The position numbers and the translations under genes were made by a program. Below are positions 1-11,290 of a stretch of 38,736 nucleotides of DNA, piece after piece (position 1 is the stretch's first letter; every line of letters begins with the position of its first letter). The stretch spans positions 1 through 38,736 of the forward strand of contig JAENRP010000389.1 in assembly GCA_024741835.1 (NCBI GenBank), written 5' to 3'. Origin of the DNA: Diplocarpon mali. Taxonomy: Eukaryota > Ascomycota > Leotiomycetes > Helotiales > Drepanopezizaceae. The notes below the pieces were generated by a model. It had not been told where the DNA came from, made no database searches, and saw only the letters and a program-made list of their open reading frames with translations.

Positions 1-240
1 TCCTCACGTGACAAGGCCAGGAGCAGGAGAGAGCCATATAAGTTGACATAACCCTTTTACCATAACCCCCAGTTATGGCCTTGAATATCAGGCAGCACCT
101 CCCAGGTACCCCTGTAATAAACAAGTGAGGTTTAACTGCCTTATCGATTCTGTTGAACTACTAGCGTGCATCACGTATTCCCGCGTAAACAAACACTACA
201 CCACGTGACTACACGCTAGTCCAAATCGAGTTAGGGCATC
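1..240. other. Low-RIP segment with LTR-like signals and hairpins
   Basis: This stretch keeps many CA and TG dinucleotides, unlike nearly everything after it, so it has largely escaped RIP. It holds a TATA-like CATATAAG near 36-43, a polyadenylation-like AATAAA near 116-121, a hairpin (CCATAAC at 60-66 with GTTATGG at 72-78), and an 8-bp direct repeat CACGTGAC at 5-12 and 202-209. The TATA signal, the AATAAA signal and the flanking direct repeat together recall a solo LTR, but clean TG...CA ends cannot be fixed and no second copy is in the window. It could equally be unique host intergenic DNA. No ORF was recognised. Confidence 0.35.
161..219. repeat. Imperfect stem-loop with two nested arms
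   Basis: CTAGCGTG (161-168) is the reverse complement of CACGCTAG (212-219). Inside it TCACGT (171-176) pairs with ACGTGA (203-208). Together they make a 14-bp interrupted stem with a loop of about 26 bases. The function is unknown; it may be the edge of an inserted element. Confidence 0.6.
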
Positions 241-243
241 TGT

Positions 244-396
244 GAATTTGATTCTTATGTAACGCTGTTCCTCGGAACAACCTCGGCAGCGGTAGAAACC
301 TTAGTTACTACCTTCCAACTCGCCGAGCCAGTAGTATGAAGACTTTACCACTGAGCTAAAAAAGCCAGAAGAATCAAATTCGCCCATTTGATTCTT
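244..396. repeat. Inverted and direct repeats around the SINE-like unit
   Basis: GAATTTGATTCTT (244-256) is an exact 13-bp inverted match of AAGAATCAAATTC (369-381). ATTTGATTCTT recurs directly at 386-396. As a result 369-396 by itself forms a hairpin with 11-bp arms around TCGCCC. This fits either a target duplication at a palindromic site or a fold-back end. Confidence 0.7.
257..385 (-). mobile_element. tRNA-Met-derived SINE-like unit
   Basis: On the minus strand the sequence from about 366 reads GGCTTTTTTAGCTCAGTGG, which is a tRNA 5' end with a good RNA polymerase III box A (TAGCTCAGTGG). It goes on through an anticodon-like region containing CAT and then ACTGG, and through GAGTTGGAAGG, which lines up with the GAGTTCGAACC box B of elongator tRNA-Met. 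Box B is degenerate and the cloverleaf does not close, so this is a tRNA-derived sequence and not a working tRNA gene. The unit is flanked by ATTTGATTCTT at 246-256 and 386-396, which may be an 11-bp target duplication. An unrelated tail of about 55 bases follows the tRNA part, as in SINEs. The 5' and 3' limits are uncertain. Confidence 0.5.
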
Positions 397-429
397 GTCT
401 TCCCTTATATGCTACGATGTGTGTTACAC

Positions 430-2340
430 TTTAAAGATTCTGAAAATTCTAAAGAGACTGCGCTAAGCGTTTAAGTAGTTTACTTAGCAGCAGTTTCTAA
501 AATCATTTTAATAAAAGGTAGGTTAAGTCTAATTCTAAAATTCTTATTTCTAACTCCTAGTTTAAGACCGTAAGTCAAATCATATAGTTTAGCACTTATT
601 ATATCTTTAGATTAAGAAGCAAATTTCAAAGCAGGCTTGATTATAAATAACCAATTCCCTTTTTTATTATTAAAGAAATCTTATCTAAACCCTAGTATAA
701 GAGTCCAGTTCTCTTTTAAAATAAGCAAACTATAAGTAAAAGCGCAAAGCCTTAGCATATTAATAATAGTACTATTAGGTAAGGTAATATCTATAGCTTA
801 ATTTAATCTTTTTATAATCCTATTAGCTGCTATAAGTACTATATTAGATAAGCCTATAAATCTGCGACCGCGAATTCGATTGCTTTAGAATTTTACTACT
901 CCTTCTTAAATGATAAAGAAATTAAGAATTTAAATAGCTTTAGCTATAGAAGTATTTTCCTTAAGAATTTTTAATAATACTCGCCTTCTATTATTAGAAT
1001 TAATATTTGTTAAGAAGCGCGAATGAAATAGGAGTCCTCTCTTATTAGTGGCTAAATTATCCAATTGTCGAATAGATTCTTCCCTTTTATCTTAGTCTAT
1101 TTTAAAAGTATCGGCTAAGGTTATATATTAATTTGCATTAGCTAAGAATTCCTTTCTAAAGATTCCCTTCAGTCTTAATTCTTTAATTAGGAAGTCGTTA
1201 AATTAGAGAATTCCGAGGGCCACTTAGGTTAAAAAGTTATTAATAGCATTCGCATAAGCTAAAAGGAGTTTTTATTACTTTATATCTCCTAAGGCTATAT
1301 AGGTCAATTTGAAGTTCTCTAATAATATAATAGCTCTACCGTCTTAAGAGAAGTTTATAACTAATACTTATTTATCCCCTATTATAGTAGATAAAACCAT
1401 TTATAAGTTCTTTAAAGGCATATTGCTTATAAAAGATAGGGAGTATAAATAAGAAAGTTCAATAGAGTATAAGAATCAAAAGGGCATATAAGCTGCAATA
1501 GGTTTACTATATATATATTAAGGAAATTGGACTTTTTATTTATTATTTAAGGAAAGTAATAGGAATGCTATAATTAAAGGCTAATATTAAGAATGCAAAA
1601 TAAGTCAAAGCAAGCAAGAATTTAAAATAATCTTAAAAGATCTATATCTTAAATAATAAAGGAGGCGACCTTGCTAAAAATGTAAAAATAAGGATTAAAG
1701 GAAGGTAGGACAATTAATAGGCTAGGAAATCGTTTAATATTCCTATCTGCATTCTTTAGATATTTTAAGAATAATAACTTAAGGTTGCAATTAATTAGGT
1801 ATTTTAATATTCTTTACTTATAGGACTAGCTTATAGGTCAAGTAGGAAAAATCTTGGTTTTCGTTTAAGGGTTTAAAATTACTTATATTACTATTAGTTC
1901 CTATAGAAGATTCGGAGGTTATATCAATTTCTAATTTGTCTTTTAAAAGGAATAAGGTCTAGTCGTATTAATAAAAGTGCTTTAATCAGTTGGCTGCAAA
2001 GGTTCCTTTAATATCGACTCTATTAAGTTCCTAAAGAGAATAGTATCCCTTTTCTTTCTACTTAGACTTAACCTTAAATAGATTAAGCTATCAATAGTTA
2101 AGTTTAGTATCTGCTAATATATTAATACTTCTTATAATATTATAGACTAGGATAAGATCATCTTTTCAAATAGGGTGCGTTTTAAGTACTTTAAAAGCAG
2201 CCTATGCTTCCTTAGCTTTTTCCTAATATCATTTCTTTTATAAAATGATTTCCTTTATATCTATATCTTAAAGCTTAAGTTATTAGCATCTTATTACAAG
2301 CAAATCGAGACGGTTTTAAATTTGACTATAGTCGAATAAT
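430..2340 (-). other. Element A region after integrase, unassigned
   Basis: About 1.9 kb downstream of the integrase core on minus, where a C-terminal domain, a 3' untranslated region and a 3' LTR would be expected. It is too decayed for me to name a domain. Positions 538-583 carry a copy of the dispersed motif with an ACTCCTAG-type core, in inverse orientation to the 38-kb array. No polypurine tract or LTR end was recognised. Confidence 0.4.
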
Positions 2341-2349
2341 CTCTAAATA

Positions 2350-3150
2350 GGCTATTAGGATTTAAAAGAGAGCTATACCTCTTTACTATAGATAAGGAAA
2401 AATAGTATAACTCTAATTGGTTTATAGATTATCATTTAATAAGTAAAGAGTATTTTATAAAAGTGTTTTATCTAATTTTTAAATCCTTTATAAGTAACTT
2501 TAGATAACTTATTAAGAATATCACAATATCCTCGCTCTACTACTCTATTAGCTTTCGAGTTGTATATTAAGATTTGAACCTATTTAATGCTATATTTTCG
2601 TAAAAAAGCTTTAACTACTCCTTTATTTTCAAGGCCTTTATTAATAGTTAATTTGTCAAAAAGTCTATAGCAATAGACTATATCTTCCTAAAGGAACTTT
2701 GCAATAGATTCAAAGTTAGCAGATCTTAAAGGTCGTCCTTTAAGCTATCCTAATAGGTCTTCCTTTATTAGAATAAAATATATAATCTCATTTTCAATTA
2801 TTAATACTTATATAATATTAAGATTGACTTTATAAAAAAGGCCTAATAGCCAGGTTAAGAATAAGGGATTCTCTTTACAACCAGGTTTTCATTTCTAATA
2901 AGGGATACAACTTTTTATAAAAGCTTTACAGTCTTTAAAAGAACCCTTTTAAAAGAATTTTCTTAAGAGTCAATGGTAAGTAGACTTAGCTCCTTAATAG
3001 CCGGTCTCCTTATAAATATCTTAAATAGCCTTAGCTTACAGTTTATTATTATCTAAATAGAGCTATATAAGAAATGAGTTATCGCTCCTTTTAAATAATC
3101 GTCTTCTTTTTATTAGATAAATTAGAGCTTTAGCTTTGAATTTCTGAAAA
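2350..3150 (-). pseudogene. Element A integrase remnant
   Basis: Integrase (a DDE transferase) inserts the DNA copy into the genome. On minus, about 2,540-2,760, one frame reads through FESIAKFL, KLTINKGLENKG, VKAFLRKYSIK and then YNSKANRVVERGY. These match the fungal gypsy core TVDxGPEN...VxAF...KYGIK...YNxxANGxVERGH. The second catalytic Asp has become Asn (TVD to TIN, a G-to-A change) while the Glu of VERG is kept. A further stretch down to about 2,350 (LSKVTYKGFKN, HFYKILF) fits the rest of the core. It is broken by TAA/TAG stops. Confidence 0.65.
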
Positions 3151-3399
3151 TCCTTAAGAGTAACTATTTTTAGTTATTTAAGTATAATTAAAAATTTCGC
3201 AATTTCTTCAAAGTCACTTAAGTAGTCAGGTGATAAAATTCTCTTATTTGACTTATAAGTTAGGACCGCAAATCAAGTCCCTTTAAGGCGATATATTAAT
3301 AGATAATTAACTTCATTCTCTACCTACTTATTAATATCTATTTCGTCTTCTTTAATTAAATCAAAGGGGTAAGGGCAAGCTCTTCTCGAAAGGCTATCG

Positions 3400-3990
3400 G
3401 TAGTAGTATTTTTCATTCTTAAAATATATTTGACTTTAAAGTCTATTAATCTTATTTAAACAATCAACTTTATTAATAAGGCTCTTAATAGGTCGCTTGC
3501 AGCTCTATTCAATTGTTCTACTAGCACTTTAACATTAGTTTTAAGGATAAAGTAAGTGCTATAAAAGTTGCTTCTTATATTTTTCATTACCTTTAAAGCG
3601 CTTTTGCATTCCCGTTTAATAGTATTATACTTTATCTTTACTAGATTCTAAAGACTGCTTTTAAAGCGAGCTAAATGTCTTTTCTATTAGCTATTAGCTT
3701 ATTAAAGGACAGCACCTTATCCGATTAAGCTTACGTCAACTATTAGTATAATTAGCCTAGCGTCGGCTCTATAGTCTATTTTGATCAAATATAGCGCTTT
3801 AAGTAACGCTTGCTTTAGTTATTTTATAGCCTCTATTTAAGGTTCTTCCTATTAAAACTCAGCCCCTTTCTAAAATAAAGAGTAAATAGGTACTGCCTTT
3901 TTAGCGAAATCCTTAATCTAAATGCGATAGTATACTATAATGCTAATAAATGCGCGAGCTTCTGCTATATTATTATACCTCTTCTATTTA
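3400..3990 (-). pseudogene. Element A presumed RNase H and linker
   Basis: This stretch lies between the RT and integrase traces on minus, where Ty3/gypsy elements carry RNase H. I did not recognise clear DEDD-type motifs, so the call rests on position only. Stops and TA-rich codons are frequent. Confidence 0.3.
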
Positions 3991-3999
3991 TCGATTTTA

Positions 4000-4760
4000 A
4001 GTACTTTAGCCCTCTAAAGACTTCGGCTATTGGAATCAGTAATAAAACTAACAATTTCTATTAATAGAAGATAGTATTATAACTTCGGACCGACTATTGC
4101 TCCTACCCTTTTAAATTGTATAAGCACCTAGTCTAGGTTCTAAATATATTCTATTATAAATTACTATATGCTAAAAAGAACTTCTTTATAGTTATAGAAT
4201 AATCTTAATCCTTTTACTCCTATATCATCTATATAAGAGAGTACAATATTAAGTATATAATCTACTAGTATCTTATAAATTACTTAAACAAATTAAGCGA
4301 TCGAATTTATAGCCCCTTAAGGTAATCTTATCATTTGAAGTAGCCTAAGAGGGGTTTGAATTACTATTATATCTCTTAATTTAATATTAAGAATAAATTA
4401 GTTATATCTTAAGAAGAAGTCAATAAAAGAGCTATAGGTTAATCTTACAAATTTATTTAAGAACTTATCTATATTTAAAGGAATATTAGCGTCCTTAACT
4501 ATTACTCAGTTCATCTCTACTACTACTATTATTAATCTATAAGTTCCCTTCTCTTTTTTAATAATTAAGAACCATTTGTTCTTATAAAGGCTATTATAGA
4601 ACTCGAGAATACCTTACTTTAGCCTATCCTTTAACATTTCGATTACCTTTTCTTAAAGAGCTTTAAGGACCTTGAATATTTTCTCTTACTAGGCTTTATA
4701 AGGTATTATCTTAATCTTAATATAAGGCGTAACCTCTTTTTAAATCTAGCTAAGTTCCGT
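4000..4760 (-). pseudogene. Element A reverse transcriptase remnant
   Basis: Reverse transcriptase copies element RNA into DNA. The minus strand holds the catalytic box SYIDDIGVKG at about 4,205-4,240; the DD pair and the following GVKG are typical of one class of fungal gypsy RTs. Upstream in the same frame lies TPLRLLQMIRLP, then a stop, then GAINSIA. This matches the conserved LPQGA box with the Gln codon turned into TAA. It lies between the Gag trace (higher coordinates) and the integrase trace (lower), as expected. The catalytic Asp pair survives, but many stops make it a pseudogene. Confidence 0.7.
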
Positions 4761-4769
4761 CTAATCAAA

Positions 4770-5990
4770 AGCTAAGGCGTCCTCTCAATTTATTAAGGTT
4801 TTATAAAGTAGTTCGCATTCTTATTCTATTAAGTCATTTCCAATTTTTAATATATTAAAATATTCTTTTATTAGCTAATATCCAATAGGTTTATTAGAAA
4901 ATCTACTTATAATAAACTTATCGAATTTGCCACCCGGCTTTAAAGGTTAAAGCTTTTTATCTTATTTAAACCAATTATTTAATCCTCTAGGCTTTAAGCC
5001 GTTAGAGATTCCTTAATCTACTAGTCATACTTTATTAGCCTTACTTTTATATATAGTTCGAATATTGGCTAGTACTATACTTCTTTACTTCTTTCCTTTT
5101 TTATCAAATCTTATAAAACGGTTCGAATTTTCCTTTTTAAAAATAAATAAAAGATTTTCTAAGTTATTAATTTAAAGTGTATAAATAGAAATGTTATTAG
5201 TAATTTTATTATTTTTCACTCGCGGGTCCGGCCTATAAGTGGTTTTTAAGTTTTTTAAAATAATTGGTAAATTATCGAAATTTGTAAAATAAACTCTCTT
5301 CTCTACCTTATTTTTCTTTTTTCTTAATTATTAAGCTAATAAAATGCTAATTATACTATTTTTTAAAATTCCAGATTTAACTCCTAGTCTAAGACTGCGA
5401 GTTAAATCACTATTATTCAAAATTGGCAAACTCACCTTTCTTTTGCTATAACTCCTCGCTAGATGCCTTCCCTTATTAGCATTAAGCCTAGCCCTTATAC
5501 TAGCTAATTGTTTCCTAAAACCTTATTTTAGAATTTGACTATATCTCTTATAATAATTATTTATCCTTCTAAAGATTAATTTATATTTTAAAGACTAGCT
5601 TTTATAAGACTATCTTTAAGATAATTAAATATTAGCTAAGATTCTAAAATGAAAGGCATTCTTAAAAGAATATTATTTGAAGAATTCTCTATTATTAGAA
5701 AGTTAGTATAGTTAATAATTCCTTTAACTTTAACCTTTACGTTTTTCACTTATTTATTAAAATTGTATTTCGATCTAAAGATAGTCGAATAAATAAGGAG
5801 TCAATCGCTAACGATTATCAATCGAGCTATTTCTACTACTTTTCTAATTATTACATTAACTTTTAAACTATAATCGATTAAAGCCTTTGCTTTAACTAAT
5901 TCTTCTATAGAATAAATAATAATAGGACTTTTTATTATAACTACTAAATAATTTCGATTAATATTCTAAGATATTAAAGCTATTACTATA
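4770..5990 (-). other. Element A region between Gag and RT
   Basis: A protease and the RT N-terminus would be expected here on minus. I did not recognise the protease active site. A second copy of the dispersed GAGTC-type motif lies at 5,368-5,415, and a related GC-richer patch (CGCGGGTCCGGCC) lies near 5,222-5,234. Confidence 0.35.
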
Positions 5991-5999
5991 ATATTATAG

Positions 6000-8060
6000 T
6001 ACCTCTAGGTTCCTTTATCTTCTATAATTTAAAGATATTTAATTAAGGCTAAGTGCTTCTTAAAGTTCTTTTATATTATAATTTCCATTTCCTTATTATT
6101 ATTTAAATTTTTAAAGGCAATTAGGATATGCTTTCTTAATACTTTATTAAAGCGTCTAATCAAACTAAATAGGTCTTTAAATATAAGGTTAATTTGCTAA
6201 GCTATAATATTCTTTACGGCCTTCTCTATTGCAGTTAAACTAGCGTATTTATTAACGAATTTCTCCTATTTTAATATCTATCTCTTTCGCTTAAGGTCAA
6301 GGGTCTGCGTAATAACTTCAACTTCTTAATCTTTAAGCTTAAAGCTATCTTTATCTATTATATCTCTAATCAATTTATCTATTATATTAGCTTTATCCTT
6401 ATCTACTGCGGTTTTAAATTATTAGGTATCTTTTAGCATTTGGACTCTATATTAAGATTCCTAAGTTGCATATGTTGATTTCTAGACCTTAGCTAATTTT
6501 ATTAGTATTAAGGAAGTGGTAGATCTAGAAGGACGCTGAGTATTCCAAGGGTTTTTAGATATAGAAGTAGTATTAATATTAGCAGATATATTATTATTAA
6601 CCTACCTTAAAATAGAGATACCTTTGACTTTAGTAGCAATCTAGTTCGAAGTTTAATTAGTAAGCACTCCTTTAGGTAGATTGCTAGCTAGACCTATATA
6701 TATATAAGTTAGGACCTTAAAGTTGATTTCGATAATGCGCTTCCGTTCGGCCAAATCCTTATCCTACTTTATACCGTATATTATTATTCGAATAATCTAT
6801 AGCTATAAACGATTCTAGTATTTTTTAATAAGGATAGCGTCTAGCTTAGGATCTCTAATGCAAAGCATCCTATACTTATTAATATATATAACCCTAGTAT
6901 TAATAAAACAAAGGAAAAGAGGGCAATTGTTATAATACTTATATAGAGCGCAGTTAGGTTCTTTATTATTGCAAAAGTTGCAAATTAGTTATCTTCTATT
7001 GCCGTTTCCTTAATAACCTATAGTATTAATATTAGTAAAGTGCTAGTTAAGATCAATTCCTCCTTCTTTAGCCAGCTATTGCGTTCTTATATTAGCTAGT
7101 TATTCCGAATAATAAGAAGTAAAAGTCTAGTAATAAGAACTATTAAGTAGGCTTATAGTAGCTGAGTTTTGCCTATTATTAAATTAGGAAATATGCTATT
7201 TTTCCTATAAAAGATTATTAATCCTAATTTCTAAGCTTTAAATTCGGAATTCTATAAATTAGGTCTTAAGTTCTTCAATTCTAGGATTGGATCTTACTCT
7301 TAAGTTAGGACTATAAGTAAAAGGTATAACTACTAGGTTCTTCTTTACCTCCTTTATAACTTCTAAAGCTTTCGAGTGTTCTTAGACCAGGCTCTTAAGG
7401 TCTTTAGTATAAAAGGGAGTAGGGGCTTTTTCCTACTCTATAATATTAATAGTTCTTTTATTAAGATCTGATTTTAAAGTAAAGGCTGAGAATTCCTTAA
7501 ATAAGGCAAAGGTTATAAGGTCTTACTTATTGATCTTAAAATGCTTAATAATCTTATTTTAAAGGCTAGTAGGTAATCCGAGCAAGAAAAGGCGGCCTCT
7601 TTCAACTTTACTAAGTATTTTCTAGCTAATTAAGGTATTCGATATATAAGTAAAAGTCCGATAGTAGTTCTTAAGTTCCTTAAGAGTATAAGTGATTAGA
7701 ATAAATTCCTTTAAGAAAGCTAGGGTATTGCGAATCTACTATCTATTAAATTCGCAGAATTCAGATTTAAAGGCTTTAATAAGGAGTTCCTATAAATTAT
7801 AAGTTTTCTATTTAAAGAGGGACTTGATAATATCCTTGCTTATATAATTATAGTAATAAGGAAGTTAAGAAATCATATCCTTTTATATAATACTAAAATC
7901 GTAATAAGTTTCCTTATATTACTTAAGGAAATCAGTAATATTAGTGCTTATAAAGTAAGGAGCACTAAGGGAACTAGGAAGGGGAAAGTGATTAGTAATA
8001 GCCTTAAATGCGGCTATTATCGTTTTATACTAACCGTCTAAGTTAATAGAATCTATAAAA
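6000..8060 (-). pseudogene. Element A gag remnant
   Basis: Gag is the capsid and nucleocapsid precursor that packages retroelement RNA in the cytoplasm. Minus-strand frames from about 8,000 down to 7,500 read like a fungal gypsy capsid region: ITDFLK, a Lys- and Tyr-rich helical stretch, then a segment near LLGLPTSL. Nearly all interruptions are TAA/TAG in place of Gln. Near 6,948-6,985 the frame gives CNFCNNKEPNC, a Cys-rich motif seen in nucleocapsid-like tails of fungal gypsy elements, here not the classical CCHC spacing. No start codon can be chosen. The gene is broken by many stops and is not functional. Confidence 0.55.
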
Positions 8061-9120
8061 GGCAAAGGGGAAGCTTTAATATTATAAGATTAATTGCTAA
8101 AAGAAGTACTTCGAAATTCAAAAGGGCTTAAAGAATATTTAAAATCTAAGTCAATCTTAAAGTGATTAGGACAAGTTTAAAAAGATTTAAATAAAAGGTT
8201 AATAAAAAGTTTAAAATTATTATTATTTTTAGTATTTTCTAATATTAATATTAAAAAAGTAGGTAGTAGTCTTAAGTTGTTTAAGGATATCTTTTTATCC
8301 TCCTATTTATAAGCTAAGCCTAGGAGTAGAATTCCGGATTCTGCTAAAAGTTTAATCTAAGTTTATTAAAAGATTTTAAATAGGTACTAAATAGCTAATA
8401 AAAGCGTTGCAACTAATTGTAATAAGATAAGGTTTACTTAATTTAAGACTAATTTTTAAAATAAGGTTTATATCTAAGATTCTTCTTAGCCTTTAAGTCA
8501 ATTCCTATTAGTCCTTAGAATAAAGGGGTCTTCGGAGATGATTCTAAGGCAATTTTTAAAGTTCTATTAAGCTAAGGCGGCTGAATTATTAAATTCGGAT
8601 TTCTAAAGATTCTAAGGAGGCACTTCTAGTTGGAGTTTACGCTTAGTATTACTTAAGTACTTAAAACTACTGCTATTTAAGATTGCTATTATAAGGTTCG
8701 CTAAACTTTTTATATTAGGAAGCCGAAAATTCCGAAAATCTCAAAGTTAAGGAAGAAAATAGGGGTTTTTAAAGCAAAGCCGAAAAGGGAAAATCTAAGG
8801 TTATTAATAGTTGCTAAACGAAAATCGATAGTTCTAAGTAACTAGGCAATTAAGGATAAGGGTTTTAAAGTTAATTAAAATACTATATATATTTTAAAGA
8901 CGTATTTCAAAGGCCGGTCTCTTATTTGCAAACTAAGAGATTGATAAGGTTATATAAGGATGGAAATCTTAAGAAATCGGTCCTTGCGTAGGTCACTAAT
9001 ATAAAATAGAAGGGAGATAATACAAGAATAGGCCTAAGGGAAGACTTAAAAACAAGAGGAGGAAGCACTATAAGTAGGCTCTCTTAAATAAGATATTAAG
9101 AATAAGTCCTAAGTATAGGG
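8061..9120. other. Likely 5' end of element A, unassigned
   Basis: This AT-rich, RIP-mutated stretch is upstream of the Gag trace. The 5' leader and 5' LTR of element A should lie here, but no direct repeat with the 430-1,000 region could be aligned by eye. No gene was recognised. Confidence 0.35.
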
Positions 9121-9245
9121 TATATTCAGTACTATAGCGACACGCGCTGTCTCTATATATAGAAGATGGCCCTTTTATCCTCCTACCGTCCTATATCAAT
9201 CATATGATATATATCACAAGACCTATCCATCTCAGGTCTCTATAC
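9121..9245. other. Low-RIP island between elements A and B1
   Basis: This patch of about 125 bases keeps CA/TG and CG dinucleotides (GCGACACGCGCTGTCTC near 9,137-9,153) and contains the perfect palindrome ATCATATGAT. A TATATATAG run follows GTCTC. It ends exactly where homology between B1 and B2 begins (9,246). It resembles an LTR fragment of another element or a scrap of unique DNA caught between insertions. It has no second copy in the window. Confidence 0.35.
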
Positions 9246-10934
9246 TATATACTTAAAGATTCGCAAGGTATACTAATCGATAGTAATACTATTAAGCCGA
9301 ACTAATAACCCCTTTCTCTTAGCTTAAGTATATTAAGCGTACCTGCTAATTAACAACCTGCTAATTGCCTAAAGGCCGAATAGACTATTCCTATTATCTG
9401 CGAACTGCTTAAAGTAAGGAATAACTTCGATATTATTATCCCTTTAATTAAAGCACCTATAATAAAGGATATTCCTAAAATAGGTATAAGTAATAATAAG
9501 CCTTTATTACTAGAAAGCAGTTCCTTGGATAATAAGCCTATAGAACCTATAGCTAAACCTATATCTTTAAAGAGGAATAGAGACCTAGAACTAGAAGACA
9601 CCTTAGACGAACGCGAGTCTAAGCGTATCTAGGCTATAATAGCATATAGGATCTATAAGCTCGAACTTTAATAGAGCTTTGATAAAGATAATGCGTTCCT
9701 AGCTACTAAGGGAATAATGAAAATCTCTCTTTTAAAGACGTATAATAAAGCTATTAATAATCTAAAGAATAGAGTAATATAAAGTAAGGCAATTTAAAAG
9801 GAGATAAGCTCTCTTATTACAAATGGTATATAGATAGAGGAACCGACGCCAAAGGATATAAACCTAATATTAATAAAGTAGGTCTTTATAATTAAAACAT
9901 ATATAGATAGAACCCTAGAGCATTATAAGATAAGGCTTATAGCTAAGGGCTTCTCCTAATAGTATAAAGAAGATTACTTTAATACGTTCGCGCCAACAGT
10001 TCGTATAAATACCCTTTGTATATTTATAGCAATAGTAGCCGCTAAGGACCTTGAATGCAAATAGTACAATATTAAAAATGCATTTACTAAAGCAATTATA
10101 AAAGAACGGATTTTTCTCTCCTAACCTAATAGTATTCCTATATGCACTAGCCACTCTCTTTATATACTCTATAGTATTTATAGGCTCAAATAATCAGCTT
10201 ATAATTAGAACCTCTTATATAGCTCTACTTTAGTAGAAATAGGATTCGTTTAAAGCCTAGCTAACCCTTATCTATTTACTTATATTAAGCGTAGAATTAA
10301 GTTACTACTATATATTAACGATATTACTATAACTGCGAAAACAATTACTCAATTGGATTAGTTCTTTATAATAATTCGAAAACGTTTTAATACCAAGGAT
10401 TTAAGGGGAATTTATAAGATCCTTAGCATCTGTATTATAAGGAACCGTTCTACTTAAGAACTCTGGTTAGATTAAGAGTAATATATTAAAAAGATCCTAA
10501 ACTAAATAGGACTCTCTACTTATACTCCTAACTTTAAGCCAAAGCGTACTCTAATCAAAGGAAAGTATAATAAGTTAAAGCCTATTAATAAAAATAAGTA
10601 GAGAGGAGATCTGAAGAAGTACTAATAAGATATTAAAGCGATTATATATATTATAGTATATATAAGACCAGATATCGCCTTTATTACTAAGCAACTTAAT
10701 TAGAACCTAAAGGATCTGATGATTTAATATAAGAATATAGTCAAGCGACTTAGAAGGTACCTTCGATTAATAATTATATAAAAGGTAAGATACAGACTAA
10801 CGAAATATATAAGCGCAAAGCTTAAAGTATATACTAATTCTAATTAGGTAAATATAAAAGGTCGAAAAAGTATATCTAAAAGCGTAATAGTACTATATAG
10901 TAGACCTATATTATAAGAAAGTAGGAAGTAGAAA
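9246..10934 (+). pseudogene. B1: Ty1/copia RT and RNase H fragment, 5' piece
   Basis: This is a pol fragment of a Ty1/copia retrotransposon (family B). At about 9,930-10,130 the plus strand reads KARLIAKGFS, DYFNTFAPTVRINTL and NIKNAFTKAIIKERIFL, the classical copia RT opening. YINDITIT near 10,310-10,335 is the YVDD box with one Asp changed to Asn. RPDIAFITKQLN near 10,665-10,700 precedes RNase H, and the last part reads SRKQK. Stops are TAA/TAG at Gln positions. It has no integrase or Gag: homology with B2 starts abruptly at 9,246. The right end is cut inside the RNase H motif by element C; the frame resumes at 18,139. Confidence 0.85.
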
Positions 10935-11106
10935 TGTTGCGCCATGAGGAGCCTCAGGCACTGAGGCATCTAAGGACTGGCTTATGTAATATACCTCTGA
11001 AGTGGCCACGGAGCACTTTTATAAAGGGAGCTCAGATATATAGTTAGAATAGAATTTTATAAGCTTCTACTACTACTGAGAATCCACCTTTAAATACAGC
11101 ATAATA
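10935..11106 (+). repeat. Element C 5' LTR
   Basis: 172 bp, aligned with 17,967-18,138 without gaps. It carries a TATAAAG box at 11,020-11,026, which should drive transcription of the element. Its left (outer) half keeps TG and CA (TGTTGCGCCATGAGG), while its right half has lost them (GCATAATA against GCACGACA). Confidence 0.92.
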
Positions 11107-11290
11107 GTTATCAGCACTATTTGCGACTCTTAGGAGCAAACGATCAAAAATCTACTGTATTTAGAGACTTCTTAAAGAGGTTTCACTACTATTTTTCATT
11201 TATTCTTCTTCGCTTATACGTGTTATACGACCTAACTCGACGTTCTAATGCTCTTAGCCAACTAATAGACCTATACTCCCTACTAACCTA
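11107..11290 (+). other. Element C leader
   Basis: Untranslated leader between the 5' LTR and the Gag trace. The first bases, GTTATCAGCAC, lie where the tRNA primer-binding site should be, but the matching tRNA cannot be named from the sequence alone. No ORF was recognised. Confidence 0.4.

Larger units (their letters stand above)
430..9120 (-). mobile_element. Element A: decayed Ty3/gypsy LTR retrotransposon
   Basis: All recognisable coding traces here read on minus in the order Gag, RT, integrase, going from high to low coordinates. This is the layout of a Ty3/gypsy element. The region is extremely AT-rich and full of TAA/TAG, so RIP has been heavy. I could not find a matching LTR pair, so both edges are approximate: the left edge is placed where low-RIP sequence ends, and the right edge just before the low-RIP island at 9,121. 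No other insertion was recognised inside it. Two copies of a short GAGTC-containing motif (538-583 and 5,368-5,415) resemble the array core at 38 kb. Confidence 0.6.

Noticed and set aside
257..370. A working tRNA-Met gene
   Set aside because: The D-stem, T-stem and box B do not pair properly and the acceptor stem does not close, so it is only tRNA-derived.
430..9120. LTR pair for element A
   Set aside because: Several candidate segments near 430-600 and 8,500-9,240 were compared by eye and do not align. A self-alignment of the region would settle it.
9350..9601. 83-codon open frame on minus, similar to a 99-codon frame at 20,472-20,771 on plus
   Set aside because: Both are antisense to copia family B pol and resemble each other only because B1 and B2 are inverted copies. 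Pol is the coding strand.
9915..10154. 79-codon open frame on minus
   Set aside because: It is antisense to the clear copia RT motifs of B1 (KARLIAKGFS, NIKNAF).
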